From an uncultured Roseburia sp. (GTDB lineage: Bacteria; Bacillota; Clostridia; Lachnospirales; Lachnospiraceae): a DNA stretch of 8,644 bases. Positions 1-6,659 of the stretch are shown here, in pieces. The position numbers and the translations under genes were made by a program. The stretch spans positions 1 through 8,644 of the forward strand of contig CAKQXQ010000071.1 in the NCBI GenBank assembly GCA_934292805.1. The letters run 5' to 3'. Numbering within the stretch: position 1 is the first letter of the stretch; each line of letters starts with the position of its first letter. The notes under the pieces are model-generated. The model made no database searches and had not been told where the DNA came from. It was given only the letters and a program-made list of their open reading frames with translations.

Positions 1-302
1 TAATCGAGAGCTCGTACAGAGTAGCCCTCAATCGCATACTGTGCCATACATGTAACGAAAATAATCAGTACGTCTGGATCAAGCTGGCGAATTTTTCGTG
101 CAGTTTCTATTCCATTCATAAGAGGCATTTCGATATCAAGCAGAATCAGATCCCAGATAGGATGATAGTCAGATATAAAATCCATGCCAGTTTGAAAGGA
201 AGTGGTATGGATAGAAATACCAGTCTCTTTTTCATACTGCTGCAGGTGATTTAGCAGAACTTTAGCATTATCCGCAGTGTCTTCGATAATTGCAGTACGC
301 AT
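1..302 (-). CDS. LytTR-type response regulator, receiver domain (C-terminus beyond window)
   Basis: Reverse-strand reading from an ATG at 302-300 stays open to the window edge, giving 100 codons with no stop. The protein starts MRTAIIEDTADNAK and has the CheY-like receiver layout: acidic pair E7/D8, phospho-acceptor D56 in LLDIEMP, the conserved threonine T84 in FVTCM, then the stretch AIEGYSVRALD at 90-100. That last stretch (A-x-E-G-Y-x-V-x-A-x-D) is typical of receivers joined to a LytTR DNA-binding domain (AgrA, VirR, LytR type), so a LytTR output domain is expected in the missing part. This is an inference, as the output domain is not visible. An AAGGAGA ribosome binding site lies just upstream of the ATG (about 309-316, read in reverse). 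Such regulators are usually paired with a sensor histidine kinase and act in the cytoplasm; any partner gene would lie to the left of the window. There is no evident functional link to the sugar genes. Confidence 0.88.
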   Translation of the reverse strand, partial: MRTAIIEDTADNAKVLLNHLQQYEKETGISIHTTSFQTGMDFISDYHPIWDLILLDIEMPLMNGIETARKIRQLDPDVLIIFVTCMAQYAIEGYSVRALD

Positions 303-344
303 AGAAAATCTCCTTTGAATATAGTAGTAGGTATCTTGCGTATA

Positions 345-368
345 AGTATAACACAAATTATTTGTGTT
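345..368 (-). promoter_or_regulatory. Extended -10 promoter with overlapping palindrome, for the response regulator
   Basis: Read in reverse, 350-345 is TATACT preceded by TGT, an extended -10 box. No good -35 hexamer is seen 16-18 bp upstream. A perfect palindrome, AACACAAAT-T-ATTTGTGTT at 350-368, fills the position of the -35/-10 spacer and touches the -10 box. Predicted transcription would start near 338, leaving about 36 nt before the response-regulator ATG. A weak -35 with a dyad in the spacer suits a site bound by a regulator, either a repressor or an activator that remodels the promoter. Promoter function is inferred; the palindrome is directly visible. Confidence 0.55.
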
Positions 369-459
369 GGAGGCATTTTGTTGGCAACCCAGATTTCAAA
401 TAAAATGGCAGGAGAATTACAGACAAGAATCATGATACATGCCCTTATTTGACATCCAT

Positions 460-1311
460 CTAAAAAGGGGATTTCATAAACTGTTTCGGAGTAATTCCCT
501 TATACTTGTTAAATGTTTTAATAAAGTAACTTTCGTCATTAAATCCGCAGGAGATGGCAACTTCCCTGATAGTGATATCTTTTGTGGAAAGCATCTCACT
601 GGCACATTCGATCCGGTAATAATTCAGATAATCAATAGGAGTGCGTCCTGTCAGGCTGCGGAAATAACGACAGAAATATTTGGGATTCATGCCGGCAATG
701 CGTGACAGATCATCCAGAGTGATATTGTTACTGTAATTATCGGATATAAAAGTAAGTACATTTTTAACAGAAGAAATCCGCTCGGCAGAAACGATATTCT
801 GGTGTGCCTGTTCATATAAATGTTCGTTAATAATAGTCCCAAGAAGATGATACAGATAGCCCTGTACCATAAATTCATAACCTGTTTTTTTGCTGGACAA
901 GGCATGACAAAGATCATGGACTATGGACGGAACTGTTTCGGAAGTCTCTGAAAGACAGGTGTTGACCGTGATTTTCTGGTCGATAATGTCCTTAATGATC
1001 CGTGAGCATGCATGATTATTCTTCAGTAAAATCTGCAGGTCAAATACAATACATTCGTAAATGCAGTCGTGCGGAGTACCGCCGTGGAGCATTCCGCTTG
1101 TAATAAAAACGACATCGCCCGCCTTGCAAAGCATGGTTGTTTTTTCGAGCTTCAACTGGAACGTACCCGAGATAATGCGAATGATTTCATATTGGGTATG
1201 CCAGTGATACTGCATGTCATAGCGTGGGCTGTGTGGTGTCTGATGATAAAAAGCAATCGGAAAATTAAATGTTCCCTGCTGTGCCCGTTCCTGATAATCG
1301 ATATATTTCAT
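460..1311 (-). CDS. AraC-family transcriptional regulator with N-terminal cupin domain
   Basis: 283 residues, the usual length for sugar-responsive AraC regulators. The N-terminal part (about 15-95) looks like the AraC-type cupin ligand-binding domain: HWH at 36-38 in MQYHWHTQYEI, a beta-rich stretch, then AGDVVFITSGMLHGG at 64-78. The C-terminal 100 residues hold the two helix-turn-helix motifs. The first is ITLDDLSRIAGMNPKYFCRYF (about 197-217) followed by GRTPIDYLNYYRI, and the second is ITIREVAISCGFNDESYFIKTF (about 246-267), ending in the family signature KGITPKQF. The ATG at 1311 is preceded on its strand by GGGGATAGGA. The gene is divergent from fucI with only 139 bp between start codons, the classic arrangement for a local regulator, so it probably controls fucI in response to a sugar. 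The effector (L-fucose, fuculose or D-arabinose) is inferred from the neighbour only. No convincing terminator was seen after its stop. Confidence 0.93.
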   Translation of the reverse strand: MKYIDYQERAQQGTFNFPIAFYHQTPHSPRYDMQYHWHTQYEIIRIISGTFQLKLEKTTMLCKAGDVVFITSGMLHGGTPHDCIYECIVFDLQILLKNNHACSRIIKDIIDQKITVNTCLSETSETVPSIVHDLCHALSSKKTGYEFMVQGYLYHLLGTIINEHLYEQAHQNIVSAERISSVKNVLTFISDNYSNNITLDDLSRIAGMNPKYFCRYFRSLTGRTPIDYLNYYRIECASEMLSTKDITIREVAISCGFNDESYFIKTFNKYKGITPKQFMKSPF

Positions 1312-1361
1312 AAAATCCTATCCCCATAGTAAAAGAAGTGAATATTGTACAGCTTTTTTAT

Positions 1362-1390
1362 AGTATAACACTTTTGTTTTTGGTGTGCAA
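1362..1390 (-). promoter_or_regulatory. Putative promoter of the araC-type regulator
   Basis: On the minus strand TTGCAC (1390-1385) and TATACT (1367-1362) are separated by exactly 17 bp, and the -10 is preceded by TGT (extended -10). Transcription would start near 1355, about 44 nt ahead of the regulator ATG. The ten bases GTGTTATACT recur in the response-regulator promoter near 345-354. It lies back to back with, and overlaps, the fucI promoter on the other strand. Confidence 0.55.
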
Positions 1391-1400
1391 ACACTATAAT
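1374..1400 (+). promoter_or_regulatory. Putative fucI promoter
   Basis: A perfect -10 box TATAAT lies at 1395-1400. The best upstream element is TTGTTT at 1374-1379, only 15 bp away, or TTTTGT at 1372-1377 with 17 bp; both are poor -35 boxes. A strong -10 with a weak -35 is what an activator-dependent promoter, such as one served by an AraC protein, would show. A short dyad, GTGT-GCAA-ACAC (1383-1394), sits directly against the -10, and a wider TATAGT/ACTATA pair (1359-1364, 1393-1398) frames the overlapping divergent promoters. The predicted start near 1407 gives a leader of about 44 nt to the fucI ATG. Confidence 0.55.
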
Positions 1401-1450
1401 TTAAATTAAACAAAAGCCTGCGGGCAAAAAAGTTAAGGGGGAATTATATC

Positions 1451-3250
1451 ATGGCAGAGAGCAGATTAATCGGCGCATATCCGGTAATTGGTATCAGACC
1501 AACAATCGATGGACGTAGAGGACCAATCAAGGTTCGTCAGGGTCTTGAAGACCAGACAATGGGTATGGCAAAAGCAGCAGCAAAATTATTTGAAGAAAAC
1601 ATTAAATATTCAAATGGTGAACCTGTAAAAGTTGTGATCGCTGATACAACAATCGGACGTGTTGCAGAAGCTGCAGCATGTGAAGAAAAGTTCAGAAGAG
1701 AAGGAGTAGCTATTACTCTTACAGTAACACCATGCTGGTGCTATGGTTCTGAAACAATGGATATGGATCCTACAACGATCAAAGGTGTCTGGGGTCTTAA
1801 CGCTACAGAGAGACCAGGAGCTGTTTACCTTGCAAGTGTTCTGGCAACACATGCACAGAAAGGTCTTCCGGCATTTGGTATCTACGGACATGATGTAGTA
1901 GAAGCTGACGATTCTACAATCGGAGATGACATTAAAGAAAAATTATTAAGATTTGGACGTGCGGCAGTTGCAGCAGCAACTATGAGAGGCAAATCTTACT
2001 TACAGATCGGTTCCATCTGTATGGGTATCGGCGGATCTATCATTGATTCTGATTTCATGGAGTCTTACCTCGGAATGAGAGTAGAGTCTGTAGATGAAGT
2101 AGAGATCATCCGTCGTATGACAGAAGGAATTTATGATGAAGCTGAATTCCAGAAAGCTCTTGCATGGGCAAAAGAAAAATGCAAGATGGGTTATGACAAG
2201 AACCCTGACTTCGTAAGAAAGAGCGATGAAGAAAAAGAAGAACAGTTTGAGTTTGCTGTTAAGATGGCAGTTATCATCAAAGACCTTATGAATGGTAACA
2301 AGAATCTTCCAGAAGGCTGTGAAGAAGAAGCAGTTGGACACAACGCACTTGCTGCCGGTTTCCAGGGACAGAGACAGTGGACAGACTTCTATCCGAACGG
2401 AGACTTCGCTGAGGCAGTATTAAATACATCCTTCGACTGGAATGGAGCAAGAGAGCCATACATCCTTGCAACAGAGAACGACGTACTTAACGGATTAGGT
2501 ATGTTATTCATGAAATTATTAACAAACAGAGCACAGATGTTTGCAGATGTTCGTACATACTGGAGCGGAGATGCAATCAAGAGAGTGACTGGATATGACA
2601 TCGAAGGCGTAGCAAAAGAGGCTGATGGTGTGATCCACCTGATCAATTCCGGAGCATGCTGCTTAGATGCAAATGCTGAAGCAAGAGATGCAGAAGGCAA
2701 TCAGACAATGAAACCTTGGTATGAAGTGACAAAAGAAGACCAGGATGCAATTATGGCAGCTACAACATGGTGTGCAGCTGATAACGGATATTTCCGTGGC
2801 GGCGGATTCTCTTCAAGATTCGAGACAACAGCTACAATGCCTGCAACAATGGTTCGTCTGAACCTTGTAAAAGGATTAGGACCTGTTATGCAGATCGCAG
2901 AAGGATGGACAGTAGGACTTCCTGCAGATGTTTCTGATACTCTTTGGAAGAGAACAGACTACACATGGCCATCTACATGGTTTGCTCCAAGATGTGATGG
3001 CAAAGATGGTTCTGCATTCAAGACAGCTTATGAAGTAATGAATAACTGGGGTGCTAACCACGGTGCAATTTCTTATGGACATATTGGTGCAGATCTGATC
3101 ACACTCTGCTCCATCTTAAGAATTCCAGTAGCTATGCACAACGTAGCAGACAAAGATATCTTCAGACCAAAGGCATGGGATGCATTTGGAATGGATAAAG
3201 AAGGTGCTGACTACAGAGCATGTGCAGTATATGGTCCAATGTACAAATAG
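1451..3250 (+). CDS. fucI: L-fucose isomerase (L-fucose/D-arabinose ketol-isomerase)
   Basis: 599 residues, close to the roughly 590 of characterised FucI proteins, and recognisable along its whole length. Landmarks are GIRPTIDGRR at 14-23, AEAAACEEKF at 72-81, the stretch TVTPCWCYGSETMDMDP at 91-107, ERPGAVYLA at 120-128, AAGFQGQRQWTDFYPNGD at 301-318, INSGACCLDA at 398-407, TMKPWYEV at 419-426 and YFRGGGFSSRF at 447-457. The metal-binding residues known from E. coli FucI (E337, D361, H528) fit E342 in ATENDVLNG, D366 in FADVRTYW and H537 in WGANHG, so the active site looks intact. The enzyme is cytoplasmic and Mn2+-dependent in known members, converting L-fucose to L-fuculose and D-arabinose to D-ribulose. 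The ATG follows AGGGGG (1436-1441) at 9 bp. The gene appears monocistronic: its own promoter lies upstream and a strong terminator starts 28 bp after the stop. No fuculokinase or aldolase gene is adjacent in the window. Confidence 0.97.
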   Translation: MAESRLIGAYPVIGIRPTIDGRRGPIKVRQGLEDQTMGMAKAAAKLFEENIKYSNGEPVKVVIADTTIGRVAEAAACEEKFRREGVAITLTVTPCWCYGSETMDMDPTTIKGVWGLNATERPGAVYLASVLATHAQKGLPAFGIYGHDVVEADDSTIGDDIKEKLLRFGRAAVAAATMRGKSYLQIGSICMGIGGSIIDSDFMESYLGMRVESVDEVEIIRRMTEGIYDEAEFQKALAWAKEKCKMGYDKNPDFVRKSDEEKEEQFEFAVKMAVIIKDLMNGNKNLPEGCEEEAVGHNALAAGFQGQRQWTDFYPNGDFAEAVLNTSFDWNGAREPYILATENDVLNGLGMLFMKLLTNRAQMFADVRTYWSGDAIKRVTGYDIEGVAKEADGVIHLINSGACCLDANAEARDAEGNQTMKPWYEVTKEDQDAIMAATTWCAADNGYFRGGGFSSRFETTATMPATMVRLNLVKGLGPVMQIAEGWTVGLPADVSDTLWKRTDYTWPSTWFAPRCDGKDGSAFKTAYEVMNNWGANHGAISYGHIGADLITLCSILRIPVAMHNVADKDIFRPKAWDAFGMDKEGADYRACAVYGPMYK

Positions 3251-3278
3251 TCATTAGACAACGCATAAGACTTAAATA

Positions 3279-3318
3279 AAAAAAGTCGGGAATCTGAAAA
3301 CCGATTCCCGACTTTTTT
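3279..3318. terminator. Strong intrinsic terminator, bidirectional
   Basis: A 16-bp perfect stem with arms at 3279-3294 and 3303-3318 encloses an 8-nt loop. The core is GTCGGGAATC paired with GATTCCCGAC, flanked by an A-run on the left and a T-run on the right. The T-run serves fucI on the plus strand, and the A-run becomes a U-run for the convergent lipoprotein gene on the minus strand, so one element should end both transcripts. Confidence 0.93.
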
Positions 3319-3363
3319 ATTGCCTGATATAAGGCTTACGTGAAAAATATTTGACATATCGAC

Positions 3364-3876
3364 TTATTGTGGCTTTTTGCTTGATACGTCCGGATGGAAG
3401 AACTGATACTGGACAGCTTCATTTGAACCTGTTGACATAACACCGACGAGGATGTTTCCGTCTTCTAAGTACCAGACATTTCCTTTGGCAGTTCCCATGT
3501 CGGAATCGAAACCGCTTTCACCATATAACTGGTTGGTTTCGTCACAAAGGGTCTGATAAACATTTTCAAGATCTTCCTTTGATTCTGGAATGTAAAGCCA
3601 GGCCATGCTCATCAGCTTGTCGTTGTCATCGAACATATACTTAATTGTTCCTGACATGTCATGGAAATCTTTACTGAAAGTGTAAGTCATTCCGGAATAA
3701 GTAGAAGCATAAGAATCTAAAGGTTCTCCTTCCAGAGCTAATACATCGTCGAGAGTACTCTCCCAGGTGATCTCTGTGAAAGGGCATTCTACCTTTTTGG
3801 ACTGTCCGCAGCTGTAAAGAAGAAGACTGATCGAAACAAACAAAAGCAGGATGACAGATTTTCGCAATCGTTTCAT
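3364..3876 (-). CDS. Small predicted lipoprotein of unknown function
   Basis: 170 residues. The N-terminus has a positively charged start (MKRLRK), a hydrophobic helix at about 8-20 and a lipobox LYSC ending at C23, so the mature protein of about 148 residues should be lipid-anchored on the outer face of the membrane. Tyrosine at -2 of the lipobox is a little unusual; S22 at -1 is normal. The mature part begins with ITWESTLDDVLALEGEPLDSY (36-56), followed by alternating strands (MTYTFSK, TIKYMFDDNDKLMSMAWLY at about 63-95) and a helix with VYQTLCDETNQLYGESG (about 106-122), then VWYLEDGNILVGVM at 134-147. This pattern of a Trp/Gly-Glu-Pro N-terminal motif, beta strands and a YG turn recalls small BamE/SmpA-like lipoprotein folds, but this is only a resemblance and no function is assigned. 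The ATG at 3876 follows a GGAGG site. The gene converges on fucI and is divergent from the transporter operon, so it is a separate transcription unit. Confidence 0.85.
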   Translation of the reverse strand: MKRLRKSVILLLFVSISLLLYSCGQSKKVECPFTEITWESTLDDVLALEGEPLDSYASTYSGMTYTFSKDFHDMSGTIKYMFDDNDKLMSMAWLYIPESKEDLENVYQTLCDETNQLYGESGFDSDMGTAKGNVWYLEDGNILVGVMSTGSNEAVQYQFFHPDVSSKKPQ

Positions 3877-3920
3877 AATAACCTCCGCAAATAGTTTTAT
3901 GTAATTATTTGTACCCGGTT

Positions 3921-3949
3921 ATTGTACAATATACACGAGTTGAAAACAA
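3921..3949 (-). promoter_or_regulatory. Putative promoter of the lipoprotein gene
   Basis: On the minus strand TTGTTT (3949-3944) and TACAAT (3926-3921) are spaced by 17 bp. Start of transcription would fall near 3914, about 38 nt before the lipoprotein ATG. Both hexamers are partial matches. Confidence 0.5.
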
Positions 3950-4047
3950 CAATATTTGCGAAAAAAATAAAATATAACGTATTGTGTAAAAAAATGGAAA
4001 AATATTCATTTGTTGCTCCAATTTTGTATAGAATGACAAAGAATACC

Positions 4048-4076
4048 TTGACCATACAGTGAGTGGATTGTATAAT
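4048..4076 (+). promoter_or_regulatory. Near-consensus sigma-A promoter of the sugar ABC transporter operon
   Basis: TTGACC (4048-4053) and TATAAT (4071-4076) are separated by exactly 17 bp, the best promoter match in the window. A-rich tracts upstream (about 3960-4010) could act as an UP-like element. Transcription would start near 4083, giving a 5' leader of about 61 nt. Such a strong basal promoter would normally be controlled by a repressor or by catabolite repression rather than needing an activator, unlike fucI's promoter. Confidence 0.8.
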
Positions 4077-4100
4077 ATGAATAATGAAAGCGAGTTGGGG

Positions 4101-4115
4101 AACAAAACTTTTGTT
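4101..4115. promoter_or_regulatory. 15-bp palindrome in the transporter leader, candidate operator
   Basis: AACAAAA-C-TTTTGTT is a perfect dyad with 7-bp arms, located about 18-32 bases downstream of the predicted transcription start. AGTTG (4093-4097) and CAACT (4123-4127) form an outer complementary pair just before the ribosome binding site. The position suits a roadblock or repressor operator; an RNA hairpin is possible but weak because of its A/U pairs. Function is inferred from position and symmetry only. Confidence 0.4.
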
Positions 4116-4129
4116 AGGCGATCAACTAT

Positions 4130-4135
4130 GGAGGT
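4130..4135 (+). promoter_or_regulatory. Ribosome binding site fixing the GTG start of permease 1
   Basis: GGAGGT lies 8 bp before the GTG at 4144. The nearby ATG at 4128 is out of frame and overlaps the site, and the next in-frame Met codon is too far inside the first membrane segment, so GTG is the supported start. Confidence 0.8.
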
Positions 4136-4143
4136 AAAAGTAA

Positions 4144-5118
4144 GTGGAAAAATTTAAACAAAACGCATTTGTAAAAAAAGTGGGCTTTAACAGAATTATC
4201 CTGGTCCTTGTAATGCTGGCAATGTATCTTGCATTCGGATTACTGACCGGTGGAAAATTCTTTGGAATGTCCCGTATCATGAACACGATGAATTATGTTT
4301 ATTTCCTTGGATTCCTTTCCCTGGGAGTAACATTTGTTATCGCAACAGGCGGTATTGATTTCTCTATCGGACCGGTTATGTTCTGTTGCGCTCTGGTGTC
4401 TGGATACAGTTTCCTGACACATGGAATTCCGATGGCAGCAGCTTTGGTATTAAGCGTAGTGATCGGATTATTATTCGGTATCTTTAACGGATATCTGGTA
4501 GCTTATTGGAATGTTCCGCCATTCATTGTTTCTATGGCAAGTATGAACATTGCAAAAGGTATCGCAGCAGTATTCACAAAAACACAGTCAGTGAGCTGGC
4601 CACAGTCAAGTGATCCAAACGGCTGGTACAGAAACTTTGTTAAAATGGGAAATGTACCTACCGGACTTATCATTTTCCTTGTAGCAGCAATTATCTGTGG
4701 AATCATCTTAAACAAAACAAAAGCCGGACGTTACATCCTCTGCCTTGGAAGTAACAAAGAAGCCGTAAGATTATCAGGTGTTAATGTAAAGAAATGGGAA
4801 ATGCTGGCATATGTTATCTGTGGAATTTTAGTAGGTATGGCTGCTATCTTCTATGTTGGTGCTTATACAACAGTACAGCCTGGTTACGGTGATCAGTATA
4901 ACAATGAGGCAATTGCAGGATGTGTAATGGGTGGTACATCCATGGCCGGTGGTCTGGCATCTATTGGTGGTACTGTAATCGGTGTACTTATTATCTCTCT
5001 GTTACAGCAGGGTATTCTTGCTCTTGGTTTCTCAAAAGACTATCAGTTTATCATTACAGGTGTAATTGTTATCGCAGCTGTTTATGCAGACGTATCTGCA
5101 AGACGCAGAAAGAATTAG
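4144..5118 (+). CDS. Sugar ABC transporter permease 1 (RbsC-like, BPD_transp_2 family)
   Basis: 324 residues, the usual length for RbsC/MglC-type permeases, starting with GTG. It is mostly hydrophobic, with about 8-10 predicted membrane segments, for example about 17-34, 51-69, 75-92, 97-120, 172-190, 218-240, 275-295 and 300-316. Family motifs are GVTFVIATGGIDFSIG at 61-76, NGYLVA at 115-120 followed by VPPFIVSMASMN at 124-135, and the cytoplasmic coupling loop GRYILCLGSNKEAVRLSGVNV at 195-215, which should contact the ATPase. An outward loop near 150-168 carries SWP and GWYRNF, similar to a loop in permease 2. It is the first gene of the operon, 31 bp upstream of the ATPase. It probably forms a heterodimeric channel with permease 2. 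The substrate is a monosaccharide by family; L-fucose or a related sugar is only suggested by the nearby fucI. Confidence 0.93.
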   Translation: MEKFKQNAFVKKVGFNRIILVLVMLAMYLAFGLLTGGKFFGMSRIMNTMNYVYFLGFLSLGVTFVIATGGIDFSIGPVMFCCALVSGYSFLTHGIPMAAALVLSVVIGLLFGIFNGYLVAYWNVPPFIVSMASMNIAKGIAAVFTKTQSVSWPQSSDPNGWYRNFVKMGNVPTGLIIFLVAAIICGIILNKTKAGRYILCLGSNKEAVRLSGVNVKKWEMLAYVICGILVGMAAIFYVGAYTTVQPGYGDQYNNEAIAGCVMGGTSMAGGLASIGGTVIGVLIISLLQQGILALGFSKDYQFIITGVIVIAAVYADVSARRRKN

Positions 5119-5149
5119 TGATAGTACGAAGAAAGGATAGGTAAGAATA

Positions 5150-6646
5150 ATGGGTGATATTATTTTAACAATGAAAGGTATCGATAAATCTTTCCCTGGT
5201 GTTCACGCACTGGATCATGTTGACCTGGAAGTGAGAAAAGGTGAAGTTCTTGCATTAATGGGTGAAAACGGTGCTGGTAAATCCACATTAATGAAAGTGT
5301 TGACAGGTATCTATAAAAAAGATTCCGGTACTATTACATATGAAGGAAAAGAAATCGAATTTAAAAATACAAGAGAAGCACAGGATGCCGGTGTTGTTAT
5401 CGTGCATCAGGAGCTGAACATGCTTGGTCATCTGACTGTAGCACAGAACTTATTTATCGGTCGTGAATTCAAAAAAGGAATCACAATCGATGATAAGAAA
5501 ATGAATGAAGAAGCGAAAAAGCTTTTTGATAAATTGAATGTAGATATTGATCCTACAGAGAAAATGTCCAATTTAACCGTTGGTAAACAGCAGATGTGTG
5601 AGATCGCAAAAGCGGTTTCCTTCGATGCAAAAGTCATTATCTTCGACGAGCCTTCCGCAGCACTTACAGAAGCAGAGATCGAAGAAATGTTCAAGATCAT
5701 CAGAGATCTGAAGAAAAAAGACATTGCGATGGTATATATCTCACATCGTATGGATGAGATCAAAGTGATCACAGACCGTGTTACTGTCATGCGAGATGGT
5801 ACATATGTTGGTACACTGATCACAAATGAATGTACAAAAGAAGACATCATCAACATGATGGTTGGACGAGTTATTTATGAAGATCCTAAGACAGAAAGTG
5901 CAGTGCCAAAGGATGCACCGGTTGTATTAAAAGTAGAACATCTGAATGCAGGTAAGATGGTACAGGATGTAAGCTTTGAACTTCATAAAGGCGAGATCCT
6001 TGGATTCTCCGGTTTAATGGGTGCCGGACGTACAGAGACAGCAAGAGCTTTATTCGGAGCAGATCCGAAAGAGAGCGGAGATATTTATATTAATGGTAAG
6101 AAAGTAACGATCAATAGTCCACAGGACGCAGTTGAATGTGGTATCGGATATCTTTCAGAAGACAGAAAGAGATATGGTATTGCAATCCAGAAGACAGTTG
6201 CTGAGAATACAACAATGGCTACTATGCACAAGTTCATGAAGGGAATCTTCATCGACAAGAAGAAAGAGAAGAAAGTAGCACAGGAATATGTAGATGCATT
6301 AGCAACCAAAACTCCTGGTGTAGATCAGTTGGTTGTGAACTTATCCGGTGGTAACCAGCAGAAAGTAGTTATTGCAAAATGGCTGACCCGTGACAGTGAT
6401 ATCTTAATTTTCGACGAGCCTACGAGAGGTATTGACGTAGGTGCAAAGAATGAGATTTACAAGCTGATGAACAGACTTGCTTCAGAAGGTAAATCCATCA
6501 TCATGATCTCATCTGAAATGACAGAGATCTTACGTATGAGTGACCGTATCGTGGTTATGTGTGAAGGTAAGAAAACAGGTGAGCTCAGTATCGAGGAAGC
6601 AACTCAGGAAAGAATCATGAATCTTGCAACTCGAGAGATTGAATAG
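5150..6646 (+). CDS. Sugar ABC transporter ATP-binding protein with two NBDs (RbsA/MglA-like)
   Basis: 498 residues, matching the tandem-NBD ATPases of CUT2 sugar importers. NBD1 has Walker A GENGAGKST at 38-46, Q-loop Q87, signature LTVGKQQ at 142-148, Walker B VIIFDEP with D166/E167, and H-loop H199 in ISHRMDEI. NBD2 has a degenerate Walker A, GLMGAGRT at 288-295 (Arg in place of the Lys), a good signature LSGGNQQ at 398-404, Walker B ILIFDEPTRGID with D422/E423, and SSEM near 454-457 where the H-loop His would be. This asymmetry is normal for RbsA-type proteins, so it is not a defect. The protein drives import by binding both permeases on the cytoplasmic side. The ATG follows GAAAGGATAGG and begins MGDIILTMKGI. 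The stop codon TAG overlaps the ribosome binding site of permease 2, suggesting translational coupling. Confidence 0.97.
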   Translation: MGDIILTMKGIDKSFPGVHALDHVDLEVRKGEVLALMGENGAGKSTLMKVLTGIYKKDSGTITYEGKEIEFKNTREAQDAGVVIVHQELNMLGHLTVAQNLFIGREFKKGITIDDKKMNEEAKKLFDKLNVDIDPTEKMSNLTVGKQQMCEIAKAVSFDAKVIIFDEPSAALTEAEIEEMFKIIRDLKKKDIAMVYISHRMDEIKVITDRVTVMRDGTYVGTLITNECTKEDIINMMVGRVIYEDPKTESAVPKDAPVVLKVEHLNAGKMVQDVSFELHKGEILGFSGLMGAGRTETARALFGADPKESGDIYINGKKVTINSPQDAVECGIGYLSEDRKRYGIAIQKTVAENTTMATMHKFMKGIFIDKKKEKKVAQEYVDALATKTPGVDQLVVNLSGGNQQKVVIAKWLTRDSDILIFDEPTRGIDVGAKNEIYKLMNRLASEGKSIIMISSEMTEILRMSDRIVVMCEGKKTGELSIEEATQERIMNLATREIE

Positions 6647-6650
6647 GAGG
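6645..6650 (+). promoter_or_regulatory. Ribosome binding site overlapping the ATPase stop, fixing the start of permease 2
   Basis: AGGAGG begins inside the ATPase stop codon (6644-6646) and lies 9 bp before the ATG at 6660. A longer reading from a TTG at 6624 would add 12 residues (starting MQLERLNRRKWK if initiated) encoded across this site and the ATPase end, which is not plausible. The ATG at 6653 is out of frame. Confidence 0.85.
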
Positions 6651-6659
6651 AAATGGAAG

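Noticed and set aside
251..433. 60-codon minus-strand open frame near the left edge
   Set aside because: It overlaps the response-regulator start in another frame and covers its promoter; no family features or credible start signal.
463..500. Possible terminator after the AraC regulator stop (CCCTT/AAGGG pairing on the minus strand, near 440-470)
   Set aside because: Only five pairs with a long loop and no following U-run, so no terminator is called.
1383..1396. CcpA-type catabolite site (cre) over the fucI promoter
   Set aside because: The stretch GTGTGCAAACACTA lacks the central CG and several conserved positions of the cre consensus.
2000..2341. 113-codon antisense open frame inside fucI
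   Set aside because: It is a shadow of a highly conserved fucI region, rich in Phe, Ser and His runs from reversed Lys and Glu codons, with no ribosome binding site.
3905..4105. 66-codon minus-strand open frame in the intergenic region
   Set aside because: It covers the divergent promoters of the lipoprotein and transporter, has no good ribosome binding site, and its composition is just that of A/T-rich spacer.
5428..5856. 142-codon antisense open frame inside the ATPase gene
   Set aside because: Fully within an intact ATPase, with low-complexity Ser/Phe/Ile content typical of an antisense shadow.
6290..6300. Possible defect in the second ATPase domain, since its Walker A has Arg instead of Lys and the H-loop His is replaced
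   Set aside because: These changes (coded around residues 288-295 and 454-457) are standard for RbsA/MglA-type tandem ATPases, in which only the first site is canonical.
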